NCBI GenBank assembly: GCA_013285445.1
Contig: CP053448.1
Coordinates: 1,116,001 to 1,180,000, forward strand
Source: Pseudomonadota bacterium
GTDB lineage: Bacteria; Pseudomonadota; Gammaproteobacteria; Xanthomonadales; Wenzhouxiangellaceae
DNA length: 64,000 nt
Reading direction: 5' to 3'
In this document: positions 27,021 through 35,463 of the stretch, piece by piece
Position numbering within the stretch: the stretch's first letter is position 1
Layout: every line of letters starts with the position of its first letter
Notes under the pieces: generated by a model
Database searches by the model: none
What the model saw: only the letters and a program-made list of their open reading frames with translations
What the model was told of the DNA's origin: nothing
Made by a program: the position numbers and the translations under genes

Positions 27021-28084
27021 ACGCGCCCGATACCCGTGTCCTGATCATGGCCGCCGGCACCGGCGGACACATTTTTCCGGGGCTGGCGGTCGCCGAGCAA
27101 CTGCGCGCGCGCCGGGTTTCGGTGTCCTGGCTCGGTACGCCCGGGGGACTCGAACAGCAACTGGTGCCGCCAGCCGGTATCGAGCTCGATGCCATCCAGA
27201 TCACCGGCCTGCGCGGACGTGGCTGGGCTGGCTGGCTGGCAGCCCCGTGGCGGGTCTTGCGTGCGATGGTCCAGGCCCGCGGCATTCTTCGCGGCCGTCG
27301 TCCGGACTGCGTCTTGAGCATGGGTGGTTACATCGCCGGTCCCGGTGCGCTGGCCGCCCGTCTGCTCGGTATTCCGCTGGTGATCCACGAACAGAATTCG
27401 ATTGCCGGCCTGACCAATCGCCTGCTGCGGCCGCTTGCGCGCCGAATCTATACCGCCTTTCCGGACACCCTGTCGGGTGGCGAGGTCGTCGGCAACCCGG
27501 TGCGCGCCGATATCGCCGCCCTGCCGCCGCCCGATGAGCGCTTTCGCGCCCGTCAGGGCCGGCTGCGCCTGCTGGTCATCGGCGGCAGTCTCGGTGCCCG
27601 CGCTTTTGCCGAAGTGGTGCCGCGCGCCCTCGCGCGTTTGCCGGCGGACCGCCGCCCGCGGGTCGTGCATCAGGCCGGGCGTCAGCTCGAGGTCACGCGC
27701 AGCGCCTACCGTGACGCCGGGGTGGACGGAGACATCGTGGCGTTCATCGACGACATGGCCAGGGCCTGGTCCCAGGCCGATCTGGCCATCTGCCGTGCCG
27801 GTGCCCTGACCATCGCCGAGCTGGCCGCCGCCGGCTTGCCGGCCGTTCTGGTGCCGTTTCCGCATGCGGTCGATGACCATCAGACCCGAAATGCCGCCTT
27901 TCTGGCCGATGCCGACGCCGCCTGGGTGGTTGACGAGTCGTGCTTCGATGATCAGTGGCTGGTTGATCGACTGGGTCAGGTCGACCGTGAACAGCTGCTT
28001 GCCATGGCACAAAAAGCGCGCGCCCTGGCGCGGACCGACTCGGCGCGCCGGGTGGCCGAAGGTTGTCTGGAGGTGGCAGCATGA
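27017..28084 (+). CDS. murG: Lipid II synthase MurG (GlcNAc transferase)
   Basis: 355 aa from ATG at 27017, with the GT-B fold motifs GTGGHIFPGLAVAEQL (N-terminal G-loop), HEQNSIAGLTNR, IGGSLGA and CRAGALTIAELAAAGLPAVL. It transfers GlcNAc from UDP-GlcNAc to lipid I on the inner face of the membrane. It overlaps ftsW and murC by 4 nt each. Confidence 0.97.
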   Translation: MNAPDTRVLIMAAGTGGHIFPGLAVAEQLRARRVSVSWLGTPGGLEQQLVPPAGIELDAIQITGLRGRGWAGWLAAPWRVLRAMVQARGILRGRRPDCVLSMGGYIAGPGALAARLLGIPLVIHEQNSIAGLTNRLLRPLARRIYTAFPDTLSGGEVVGNPVRADIAALPPPDERFRARQGRLRLLVIGGSLGARAFAEVVPRALARLPADRRPRVVHQAGRQLEVTRSAYRDAGVDGDIVAFIDDMARAWSQADLAICRAGALTIAELAAAGLPAVLVPFPHAVDDHQTRNAAFLADADAAWVVDESCFDDQWLVDRLGQVDREQLLAMAQKARALARTDSARRVAEGCLEVAA

Positions 28085-29505
28085 ATCGAACGCCCGCCAT
28101 TGACAACCTGATGCATCGCACCCGGCATATTCACATGGTCGGCATTGGCGGAGCCGGCATGAGCGGGATTGCCGAAGTTCTGCTTAATCTGGGCTTCGGG
28201 GTCAGCGGCTCCGACCTTCAGGCCTCAGGCGCCGTGCAGCGTCTGCAGGGGCTCGGTGCGGAGATTCGTATCGGGCACGATGCAAGCCACCTGGCGGCGG
28301 CCGACGTGCTGGTTGTCTCGGGCGCTGTGCCTGAAGACAACCCCGAAGTGGCCGCGGCGCGTCGCCGGCGCGTGCCGGTCGTGGCGCGCGCCGAGATGCT
28401 GGGTGAGCTGATGCGGTTCCGGCGCGGCATTGCCGTTGCCGGCACTCATGGCAAGACCACCACGACTTCGATGATTGCCAGTCTGCTTGCCGAAGCGGGA
28501 CTGGATCCAACCTTCATTGTCGGCGGCCTGGTCAATGCCTTCGGTTCCGGCGCGCGCCTCGGCGATGGTCGCTACCTGGTGGCCGAGGCCGACGAGTCCG
28601 ACGGCTCGTTTCTCAAGCTGCAGCCGGTGATCTCGGTGGTGACCAATATCGACCGCGATCACCTCGATGCCTATCAGGGGAGTTTCGATCAGCTCCAGCG
28701 CGCATTCCTGGAGTTTCTGCATCACCTGCCGTTTTTCGGCGTGGCGGTGATGTGCACGGATGATCCCCACGTGGCTGAACTGGTTCCGGAGGTGGGTCGT
28801 GCGGTTGTCACCTACGGTTTTGACGAAGGTGCTGATGTGCGTGCCACAGACCTTGAGCAGACCGGCCGCGCGATGCAGTTTCGTTTGTGGCTGCCGGACA
28901 GCGAATGCCAGCCGGTGCATCTGGCACAGCCGGGGCGTCACAACGTGCTCAATGCCATCGGCGCGGCCGCTGTCGCTGCGGAGGTCGGTGTCGACGCCAA
29001 AACCATCGCTCGCGGTCTGGAGCGCTTTGCCGGTATCGGGCGGCGCTTTGCCGAAATCGGACAGCTTGATCTGGGCGGGCGGCAGGTGCTTGCGTTCGAG
29101 GACTACGGGCATCATCCGACGGAACTCGACGCCGTGTTGCAGGCCGCGCGCAGCGGCTGGCCGGACCGCCGGCTGGTCATGGTCTTTCAGCCCCACCGCT
29201 TTACTCGCACCCGCGATCAGTTCGAGGATTTCGCGCGCGTGCTGGCCACCGTTGACGCCCTGGTGCTGGCCGATATCTACCCGGCCGGTGAATCGCCGCT
29301 GGCCGGGATTGATGCTGATGCGCTGGGGCGCGCGGTCAGCCGTCGCCGCGATCTGACGGTCAAGCGAATCGCCGCCGTTACCGAAGCGGTCGACGTGCTG
29401 CCCGGGATCTGCCGGGACAACGATCTGCTGCTCGTCATGGGTGCCGGTGACGTCGGCCATCTGGGCGCACTTTTGCGCGAGCGCTACAGCGGAGGTCTGG
29501 CATGA
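28081..29505 (+). CDS. murC: UDP-MurNAc-L-alanine ligase MurC
   Basis: 474 aa from ATG at 28081. The dinucleotide-like GIGGAGMSGIAEVL lies near the N-terminus, the ATP loop is AGTHGKTTTTSM, and EADESDGSFL and EDYGHHPTELDA are MurC-typical. It adds L-Ala to UDP-MurNAc. murB, which follows murC in some relatives, is not here; ddlB starts in the 4-nt overlap at the stop. Confidence 0.97.
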   Translation: MNRTPAIDNLMHRTRHIHMVGIGGAGMSGIAEVLLNLGFGVSGSDLQASGAVQRLQGLGAEIRIGHDASHLAAADVLVVSGAVPEDNPEVAAARRRRVPVVARAEMLGELMRFRRGIAVAGTHGKTTTTSMIASLLAEAGLDPTFIVGGLVNAFGSGARLGDGRYLVAEADESDGSFLKLQPVISVVTNIDRDHLDAYQGSFDQLQRAFLEFLHHLPFFGVAVMCTDDPHVAELVPEVGRAVVTYGFDEGADVRATDLEQTGRAMQFRLWLPDSECQPVHLAQPGRHNVLNAIGAAAVAAEVGVDAKTIARGLERFAGIGRRFAEIGQLDLGGRQVLAFEDYGHHPTELDAVLQAARSGWPDRRLVMVFQPHRFTRTRDQFEDFARVLATVDALVLADIYPAGESPLAGIDADALGRAVSRRRDLTVKRIAAVTEAVDVLPGICRDNDLLLVMGAGDVGHLGALLRERYSGGLA

Positions 29506-30428
29506 AGCCGGATGATCCGCGTCGCTTTGGACAGGTTGCGCTGGTTGTCGGCGGCGACAGTGCCGAGCGTGAGGTGTCGCTGCGCGGCGGACGAGCCGTG
29601 GCCGCCGCGCTGGAGTCGCTGGGTGTGCAGTTCAGCGTGGTTGACGGCCCGCGCCGCCTGCTCGAGCAGATCGCTGCGGGGCATTTCGACCGGGTCTTTA
29701 ACCTGCTGCACGGTCGCGGCGGCGAGGATGGTGCGCTGCAGGGCGCACTGCGCATCTACGGCGTGCCGGTTACTGGATCGGGCGTGCTCGGATCGGCCCT
29801 GACCATGGACAAACTGCAAAGCAAACGGGTCTGGCGGTCCTGCGGTCTGCCAACGCCGCCTTGGAAAGTCGCGCACTCGGCCGAGCAGGCCGAAGAAATC
29901 GTTGCCGAGATGTCGGCGCCACTGTTCGTCAAGCCGGTTCATGAAGGCTCGAGCATCGGCATGAGTCGGGTGACGTCGGCCGAACAGCTGGCCCCGGCGC
30001 TCGACCAGGCGCTGGCCTTCGACGGACAGGTCCTGGTCGAGCGGATGATCACCGGCCGCGAGTACACGGCGGGCGTGCTGGGCGATCGCATCCTGCCCCT
30101 GATCCGCCTGGAGACACCGCGCGCATTCTACGACTATCAGGCCAAGTACGAAGCCGCTGACACGCGGTATCACTGCCCGTGCGGGTTGCCGCCGTCGCGC
30201 GAGGCCGAGCTGGCTGCATTGTGCCGACAGGCCTTTGACGTGCTCGGCGCAAGTGGCTGGGGGCGCGTTGATCTGATGGTCGACGAACAGGATCGACCCT
30301 GGCTGCTGGAGGTCAATACCACGCCGGGCATGACCGATCACTCTTTGCTGCCGATGGCCGCAAGTACGGCCGGCATTGAATTCGAGGAGCTGGTATGGCG
30401 AATACTGGAAACGAGTCAGCACGACTGA
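29502..30428 (+). CDS. ddlB: D-alanine-D-alanine ligase DdlB
   Basis: 308 aa, ATG preceded by GGAGG. An ATP-grasp enzyme with GGDSAEREVSLRGG at the N-terminus, KPVHEGSSIGMS in the middle and LEVNTTPGMTDHSLLP at the C-terminus, where Asn and Glu bind Mg and ATP. It makes the D-Ala-D-Ala used by MurF. Its last 34 nt are shared with ftsQ, longer than the other overlaps in the cluster. Confidence 0.96.
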   Translation: MKPDDPRRFGQVALVVGGDSAEREVSLRGGRAVAAALESLGVQFSVVDGPRRLLEQIAAGHFDRVFNLLHGRGGEDGALQGALRIYGVPVTGSGVLGSALTMDKLQSKRVWRSCGLPTPPWKVAHSAEQAEEIVAEMSAPLFVKPVHEGSSIGMSRVTSAEQLAPALDQALAFDGQVLVERMITGREYTAGVLGDRILPLIRLETPRAFYDYQAKYEAADTRYHCPCGLPPSREAELAALCRQAFDVLGASGWGRVDLMVDEQDRPWLLEVNTTPGMTDHSLLPMAASTAGIEFEELVWRILETSQHD

Positions 30429-31144
30429 TCCGGCCAGCCTGGCTGGCCACCCTGGTTCTGGTCGGCACGATCGGCCTGCTGGCACTGTGGCTGCGTTCGG
30501 GACTGATCGGGGCCGAACAGTGGCCGATTCGCTGGCTGGATATCGACGGCGAGCTGCGCCGCGCAAGCGCCAGCCAGATACGGGCCGCCGTTGCCAGGCC
30601 GGCTCAGCGCGGCTTCTTCGGTGCGGATCTGGGCGAGGTCCGGGCCGCTGTCGAGGGCCTGCCCTGGGTGGCGCGCGCCGAAGTCAGTCGTCACTGGCCG
30701 GATGCGCTGCTTGTCCGCGTCACCGAGCATCGGCCGGTGGCGCGCTGGAACGATCGTCGTTTGCTGAGCGATCAGGGCGAGGAGTTCGATGTCGACGGCA
30801 GCGACGGGATGCAGGGTCTGGCGCGTCTTCATGGCCCACAGGCGTTGCGCAGCGAGGTGTTCGAGACCTGGCAGCAGATGCGCCGGCGGCTGGCTGGCGC
30901 CGGGCTCGATATCGTGCGGCTGGAGGTCGATGCGCGAGGCGCCTGGCAGGCCCGTCTCGATACCGGCCTGACGGTGATTTTCGGGCGCGAGAACATCCAT
31001 GAACGCTTGGCGCGTTTTCTCTCGGTCTACCCGGCACTTCAGCGTGACGAGCGGCGGCCCGAGCGCATCGATATGCGCTACACCAACGGACTGGCCGTGC
31101 GCTGGCGGCAGTCTTCGAGTGGAGTCAGCGAACAGCATGGTTAA
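30395..31144 (+). CDS. ftsQ: Cell division protein FtsQ
   Basis: 249 aa, with GAGGAG before the ATG. One membrane segment (about residues 15-33), then a POTRA-like domain (LDIDGELRRASASQIRAAVA; LPWVARAEVSRHWPDALLVR) and the FtsQ beta domain (VTEHRPVARWNDRRLLSDQG). FtsQ is part of the FtsQLB activator of septal synthesis. It overlaps ddlB (34 nt) and ftsA (8 nt). Confidence 0.94.
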   Translation: MANTGNESARLIRPAWLATLVLVGTIGLLALWLRSGLIGAEQWPIRWLDIDGELRRASASQIRAAVARPAQRGFFGADLGEVRAAVEGLPWVARAEVSRHWPDALLVRVTEHRPVARWNDRRLLSDQGEEFDVDGSDGMQGLARLHGPQALRSEVFETWQQMRRRLAGAGLDIVRLEVDARGAWQARLDTGLTVIFGRENIHERLARFLSVYPALQRDERRPERIDMRYTNGLAVRWRQSSSGVSEQHG

Positions 31145-32366
31145 GCGTCCGGACAAATCGCTGGTGGTCGGCCTGGATATCGGGACCAGCAAGATTGTCG
31201 CCATTGTCGGTGAGTTGCATGGTGACGGTCAGGTCGAGGTGGTTGGCCTGGGCTCGCATGCCTCCCGCGGCCTCAAGCGTGGCGTGGTGGTCGATATTGA
31301 ATCGACCGAGCAGTCAATCCAGCGGGCCATCGAGGAAGCCGAGTTGATGGCCGACTGCCAGATTCACTCGGTATTTGCCGGCATCGCCGGCAGCCACATC
31401 AGCTCGCTGAATTCGCATGGCGCGGTGGCGATTCGCGACAAGGAAGTGACTGACGCCGATGTCGAGCGGGTGCTTGAGTCGGCGCGCGCCGTGGCGGTGC
31501 CGGCCGATCAGCGCATTCTGCACGTGCTGCCCCAGGAGTATGTCATCGACTCGACCGACGGCATTCGTCAGCCGATCGGCATGTCGGGCGTGCGCCTGGA
31601 GGCGCGCGTGCATCTGGTCACGGCGGCGGTCAGCGCGGTGCAGAACGTCACCAAGTGCGTCGCCCGTTGCGGGCTGCAGGTCGACGATCTGATCCTGCAG
31701 CAGCTGGCCTCGAGCTACGCGGTGCTCAGCGACGACGAAAAGGACCTGGGTATTGCCCTGGTCGACATTGGTGCCGGCACCACCGATATTGCCGTGTTCA
31801 CCGAGGGGGCGATTCGCTACACCACCTGTATCCCGATCGCCGGTGACCTGGTCACCAATGATATTGCCGTCGCGCTGCGCACGCCGACGGTGCATGCCGA
31901 GGAAATCAAGATCAAGTACGCCTGTGCCCTGGAGCAGATGGCCAGCTCCGATGAGACCATCCAGGTACCCAGCGTGGGCGATCGCCCGCCGCGGCGCCTG
32001 GAGCGACAGACCCTGGCACAGGTGGTCGAGGCGCGCTACCGCGAGCTGTTCAGCCACGTCCACAAGCAGCTGCGTCAGTCGGGCTTCGAATCGATGATTC
32101 CGGCCGGGCTGGTACTCACCGGCGGCGGATCGAAGATGGAGGGGGTGACTGAGCTGGCAGAAGAAATCATGCACATGCCGGTGCGCCTGGGTGCGCCGCA
32201 GCATGTCAGTGGACTGTCAGAAGTGGTCAACAACCAGATTCATGCCACCGGTGTTGGCCTGCTGATCTATGGCAGCCGCATGGAGTCGCCACGCCGGTCC
32301 GGACTGGGCCGCGGCGGCGAAAGCCTCTGGAATCGTCTCAAGCACTGGTTTCAGGGAGAGTTTTGA
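31137..32366 (+). CDS. ftsA: Cell division protein FtsA
   Basis: 409 aa from ATG at 31137. An actin-like ATPase with VVGLDIGTSKIVAIVGE, the 1C domain, and the phosphate-2 motif ALVDIGAGTTDIAVF and LTGGGSKMEG. The C-terminal amphipathic helix (ESLWNRLKHWFQGEF) is the membrane-targeting sequence. It tethers FtsZ to the membrane and recruits later division proteins. Confidence 0.97.
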   Translation: MVKRPDKSLVVGLDIGTSKIVAIVGELHGDGQVEVVGLGSHASRGLKRGVVVDIESTEQSIQRAIEEAELMADCQIHSVFAGIAGSHISSLNSHGAVAIRDKEVTDADVERVLESARAVAVPADQRILHVLPQEYVIDSTDGIRQPIGMSGVRLEARVHLVTAAVSAVQNVTKCVARCGLQVDDLILQQLASSYAVLSDDEKDLGIALVDIGAGTTDIAVFTEGAIRYTTCIPIAGDLVTNDIAVALRTPTVHAEEIKIKYACALEQMASSDETIQVPSVGDRPPRRLERQTLAQVVEARYRELFSHVHKQLRQSGFESMIPAGLVLTGGGSKMEGVTELAEEIMHMPVRLGAPQHVSGLSEVVNNQIHATGVGLLIYGSRMESPRRSGLGRGGESLWNRLKHWFQGEF

Positions 32367-32582
32367 TGAAAGGACCCGCGATTCGAAAGACCGGATCAGG
32401 TTGCGGCAGGTCGCCGCTCCAGTGGGTTTTGCCCCGTCCGATGTACCTCGGGCAAGGCGCGGGAGCGGCACAAAGCGTCCGTCAAGAAGGCGCGTGCCGC
32501 CATCCCTTGGTAAGGTAAGAAGAGCATCCCGTCTCTGGCGGGACATTGTTGATCGTCATGGCGAGCGAAAGGAGAGACTGTT
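32367..32582 (+). other. ftsA-ftsZ intergenic region
   Basis: A 216-bp gap, the first sizeable one since mraZ. A small hairpin (CCCGTC-TCTGG-CGGGAC-like, about 32528-32545) and an AAAGGAGAG ribosome site (about 32568-32576) are visible. ftsZ in many proteobacteria has extra promoters here; none could be assigned with confidence. Confidence 0.35.
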
Positions 32583-33752
32583 ATGCCTTTTGAACTGATC
32601 GAAAACTACACGCCCGGCGCAACCATCAAGGTTGTCGGGATCGGCGGCGGTGGCGGCAATGCCGTCAGCCAGATGGTCCAGTCGGCCATCGAAGGCGTCG
32701 AATTTGTCTGTATCAATACCGATTCACAGGCGCTGCGCAATTTTGCCGGCAAGACCACGCTGCAGATTGGCGGCAGCGTGACCAAGGGCCTGGGCGCCGG
32801 AGCCAATCCGGAGGTCGGCCGTCAGGCGGCGCTGGAAGACCGCGATCGAATCAGCGAAATGCTCGACGGCTGCGACATGGTGTTCATCACCGCCGGCATG
32901 GGTGGTGGTACCGGCACCGGCGCTGCGCCCGTTGTGGCCCAGACGGCCAAGGAAATGGGCATCCTCACGGTTGCGGTGGTCACCAAACCGTTCCCGTTCG
33001 AGGGGCAGCGAAGAATGGGCGTGGCTCAGCAGGGCATTGATGAGCTTGCCCACCACGTCGATTCGCTGATCACGATTCCCAACGCCAAGTTGCTCAGCGT
33101 TCTGGGTTCCGAGATCACGCTGCTTGATGCGTTCAAGTCGGCCAACCAGGTGTTGTCGGGAGCCGTTCAGGGCATCGCCGAGCTGATCACCCGGCCCGGG
33201 CTGATTAACGTCGACTTTGCCGACGTGCGTACCGTCATGAGCGAAATGGGTATGGCGATGATGGGTTCGGGGACTTCGCGCGGAGAAGATCGCGCACTGA
33301 TGGCCGCGCAGTCGGCGATCGGGTCGCCGCTGCTCGAGGATGTCGACCTCAACGGTGCCTGTGGCATTCTGGTCAATGTCACCGCTGGCATGAACCTGAG
33401 CATGAAGGAATTCGAGGAAGTCGGCACGACCGTTGCCGACCTGGCCAGTGAAGACGCCACGGTGGTGGTCGGCACGGTCATCGATCCCGACATGACCGAT
33501 GATCTTCGGGTGACGGTGGTGGCCACCGGTCTCGGGACCCGGCAGGCGAAAAGCCAGGACAAGCCGATGAAGATCGTGCGCACGGGCACCGACAATCGGC
33601 CCGCTTTCCGGGCGACGGAGGACGAATCCGCCGCGCGAGAACGGGGCGATCGTGACGCCGGTAATGGCGGCGAAAGCCGCAAATTGTTCGGCGAACAGAA
33701 GGAGCTCGACTACCTCGACATCCCGGCGTTTCTGCGCAACCAGGCCGACTGA
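32583..33752 (+). CDS. ftsZ: Cell division GTPase FtsZ
   Basis: 389 aa. The tubulin signature GGGTGTG is at 107-113, the N-terminal [13 protein letters not shown] loop is present, and the C-terminal conserved peptide [15 protein letters not shown] binds FtsA and ZipA. It polymerises into the division ring. A strong ribosome site, AAAGGAGAG, precedes the ATG. Confidence 0.98.
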   Translation: MPFELIENYTPGATIKVVGIGGGGGNAVSQMVQSAIEGVEFVCINTDSQALRNFAGKTTLQIGGSVTKGLGAGANPEVGRQAALEDRDRISEMLDGCDMVFITAGMGGGTGTGAAPVVAQTAKEMGILTVAVVTKPFPFEGQRRMGVAQQGIDELAHHVDSLITIPNAKLLSVLGSEITLLDAFKSANQVLSGAVQGIAELITRPGLINVDFADVRTVMSEMGMAMMGSGTSRGEDRALMAAQSAIGSPLLEDVDLNGACGILVNVTAGMNLSMKEFEEVGTTVADLASEDATVVVGTVIDPDMTDDLRVTVVATGLGTRQAKSQDKPMKIVRTGTDNRPAFRATEDESAARERGDRDAGNGGESRKLFGEQKELDYLDIPAFLRNQAD

Positions 33753-33805
33753 GCGTTTGGCGGCGGACCGGTGACGGGGCTCGATCAGCCCGTCAGCGGG
33801 GCATC

Positions 33806-33834
33806 CACAGCCCCCGACTCGCCCGGGGGCTGTG
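33806..33834 (+). terminator. GC-rich hairpin after ftsZ
   Basis: A perfect 11-bp stem, CACAGCCCCCG (33806-33816) with CGGGGGCTGTG (33824-33834), and a 7-nt loop. No T-run follows, so it may be only a partial or Rho-assisted terminator, or an mRNA end stabiliser, between ftsZ and lpxC. Confidence 0.5.
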
Positions 33835-33935
33835 CCGGCAGGAGCATGACCGGTCCGTGACGCCGACTGTTGCTTCTGAGCAACATATGTGGTCATTTTG
33901 TTGAAAAATTGCTTTTTTGCCACGCCTGGGTGTGC

Positions 33936-33941
33936 TATGCT
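33936..33941 (+). promoter_or_regulatory. Extended -10 promoter of lpxC
   Basis: TATGCT preceded by TGTGC gives an extended -10 element. A T-rich segment (33910-33920) lies at the -35 distance. It is 32 nt upstream of the GTG start of lpxC. Confidence 0.5.
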
Positions 33942-33973
33942 CCGCGGCGTTAACCAGCAAATGGCCACCACCA

Positions 33974-34888
33974 GTGATCAGACAAAGAACACTCAAGAAC
34001 GTCATTCGGGCCACCGGCGTCGGTTTGCATACGGGCGACAAGGTGCTGATGACCTTGCGGCCGGCACCAGCCAATCGCGGCATCGTGTTTCGTCGCGTCG
34101 ATCTCGATCCGGTCGTTGAGATTGCCGCCGACCCGCAACTGGTTCGGGATACCGCCCTGTCAACCACGCTGGTCAATGATGACGGGGTTCGTGTGGCGAC
34201 GATCGAACATCTGATGTCGGCGCTGGCCGGCCTGGGTATCGACAATCTCTATGTCGACCTCAGCGCATCGGAAGTGCCGATCATGGACGGCAGTGCCGGT
34301 CCGTTTGCGTTTCTGGTCCAGTCCGCCGGAATCGCAGAGCAGAATCTGCCCAAACGCTTCATCCGTATTCGCAAGGCAGTCGAGGTGCGCGACGAGGATC
34401 GCTGGGTGCGCTTCGAGCCACATGAAGGCTTTCAGGTCAGGTTCACGATCGAGTTCGACCATCCGGTCATCCGCTCGCACTCGTGCAGCGCCGATCTGGA
34501 TTTTTCGACCACCTCCTATCTCAAGGAGGTGGCGCGAGCGCGAACCTTCGGTTTCATGCGCGATATCGAGTTCCTGCGCGGGCGCAACCTGGCTCTGGGC
34601 GGCAGTCTCGACAACGCGGTCGTGCTGGACGATTTCCGGATTCTCAATGAGCACGGCCTGCGCTACGAGGACGAGTTCGTCAAGCACAAGGTGCTCGACG
34701 CGATCGGCGACCTTTACCTGCTTGGCCGCAACCCCATCGGTCGCTTCATCGGACACAAGTCCGGCCATGAGCTGAACAATCTGCTCGTGCGCGAGCTGCT
34801 GGCCGATGAAAAGGCCTGGGAAGAAGTGACCTACGAAGAGGCTGATCTGGCGCCGATCTCCTACGTGCAGCCTGCCCAGGCGATCTGA
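33974..34888 (+). CDS. lpxC: UDP-3-O-acyl-N-acetylglucosamine deacetylase LpxC
   Basis: 304 aa from GTG at 33974. With this start the zinc ligands fall at His79 (TIEHLMSAL), His238 and Asp242 (HKVLDAIGD), the same numbers as in E. coli LpxC, which strongly supports the start codon. It catalyses the committed step of lipid A synthesis. No clear ribosome-binding site is seen before the GTG. It lies between ftsZ and dciA/secA as in other gammaproteobacteria. Confidence 0.96.
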   Translation: MIRQRTLKNVIRATGVGLHTGDKVLMTLRPAPANRGIVFRRVDLDPVVEIAADPQLVRDTALSTTLVNDDGVRVATIEHLMSALAGLGIDNLYVDLSASEVPIMDGSAGPFAFLVQSAGIAEQNLPKRFIRIRKAVEVRDEDRWVRFEPHEGFQVRFTIEFDHPVIRSHSCSADLDFSTTSYLKEVARARTFGFMRDIEFLRGRNLALGGSLDNAVVLDDFRILNEHGLRYEDEFVKHKVLDAIGDLYLLGRNPIGRFIGHKSGHELNNLLVRELLADEKAWEEVTYEEADLAPISYVQPAQAI

Positions 34889-34982
34889 TCGCCCGCGCTT
34901 GGCCTGGTGGCTGCACGCGGCGCGTGCACCTGCCGCGCGTATCGCGTTGCGGTTGGTCAGCGATCCGCCATCACCGGCTTGA

Positions 34983-35303
34983 TCAGGGCAATGGCATGAC
35001 GACCACGCGCGTGCGCACCGGATCCCGTTCGAGCTCTTGCCCCACGACTGTGCGCAGCTGATCGGCCAGCACCCGTGCCCGGCTCGCCCAGGCCGGGCTG
35101 GCAGCAGCCAGCACCAGCGTGTCTTCTTCGATACAGGCGAGTCGAATATGGCCGCGCATGGATGCCGGCAGTGACTGCTGCAGGCGCTCGTCGAGTTGCC
35201 CGAAGGCGCTCGCGGCAGCCAGCAGCCGCCGCAGCGGGCGGTTGGTTCCGACAATCTGCTGAATGTCGCGTTCGGCACGGCCCTTCATCATGACTCTCGG
35301 CAT
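34983..35303 (-). CDS. DciA-like (DUF721) replicative helicase loader
   Basis: 106 aa from ATG at 35303 (later ATGs at 35291 and 35288 also possible). DUF721 features: an N-terminal helix with LRRLLAAASAFGQLDERLQQ, then HIRLACIEEDTLVLAAASPA and WASRARVLADQLRTVV. DciA is the DnaB loader of bacteria lacking DnaC. Genes of this family lie between lpxC and secA in Pseudomonas and relatives, matching this position. It is divergent from secA. Confidence 0.75.
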   Translation of the reverse strand: MPRVMMKGRAERDIQQIVGTNRPLRRLLAAASAFGQLDERLQQSLPASMRGHIRLACIEEDTLVLAAASPAWASRARVLADQLRTVVGQELERDPVRTRVVVMPLP

Positions 35304-35463
35304 GGTTCGGACTCTACTGTAGCGCATCGCGGCCGGCACCGGGCCCGACGCTGGTTGCGACGGGGCGGGGTGCAGTAAAATGGCAGGCTGTGCTTGCAGG
35401 CTCCGGTTGCCGCCCCCAACTTGACCCAAGCCCGAACCCGAATCTTCGACCAACGGATTACCC

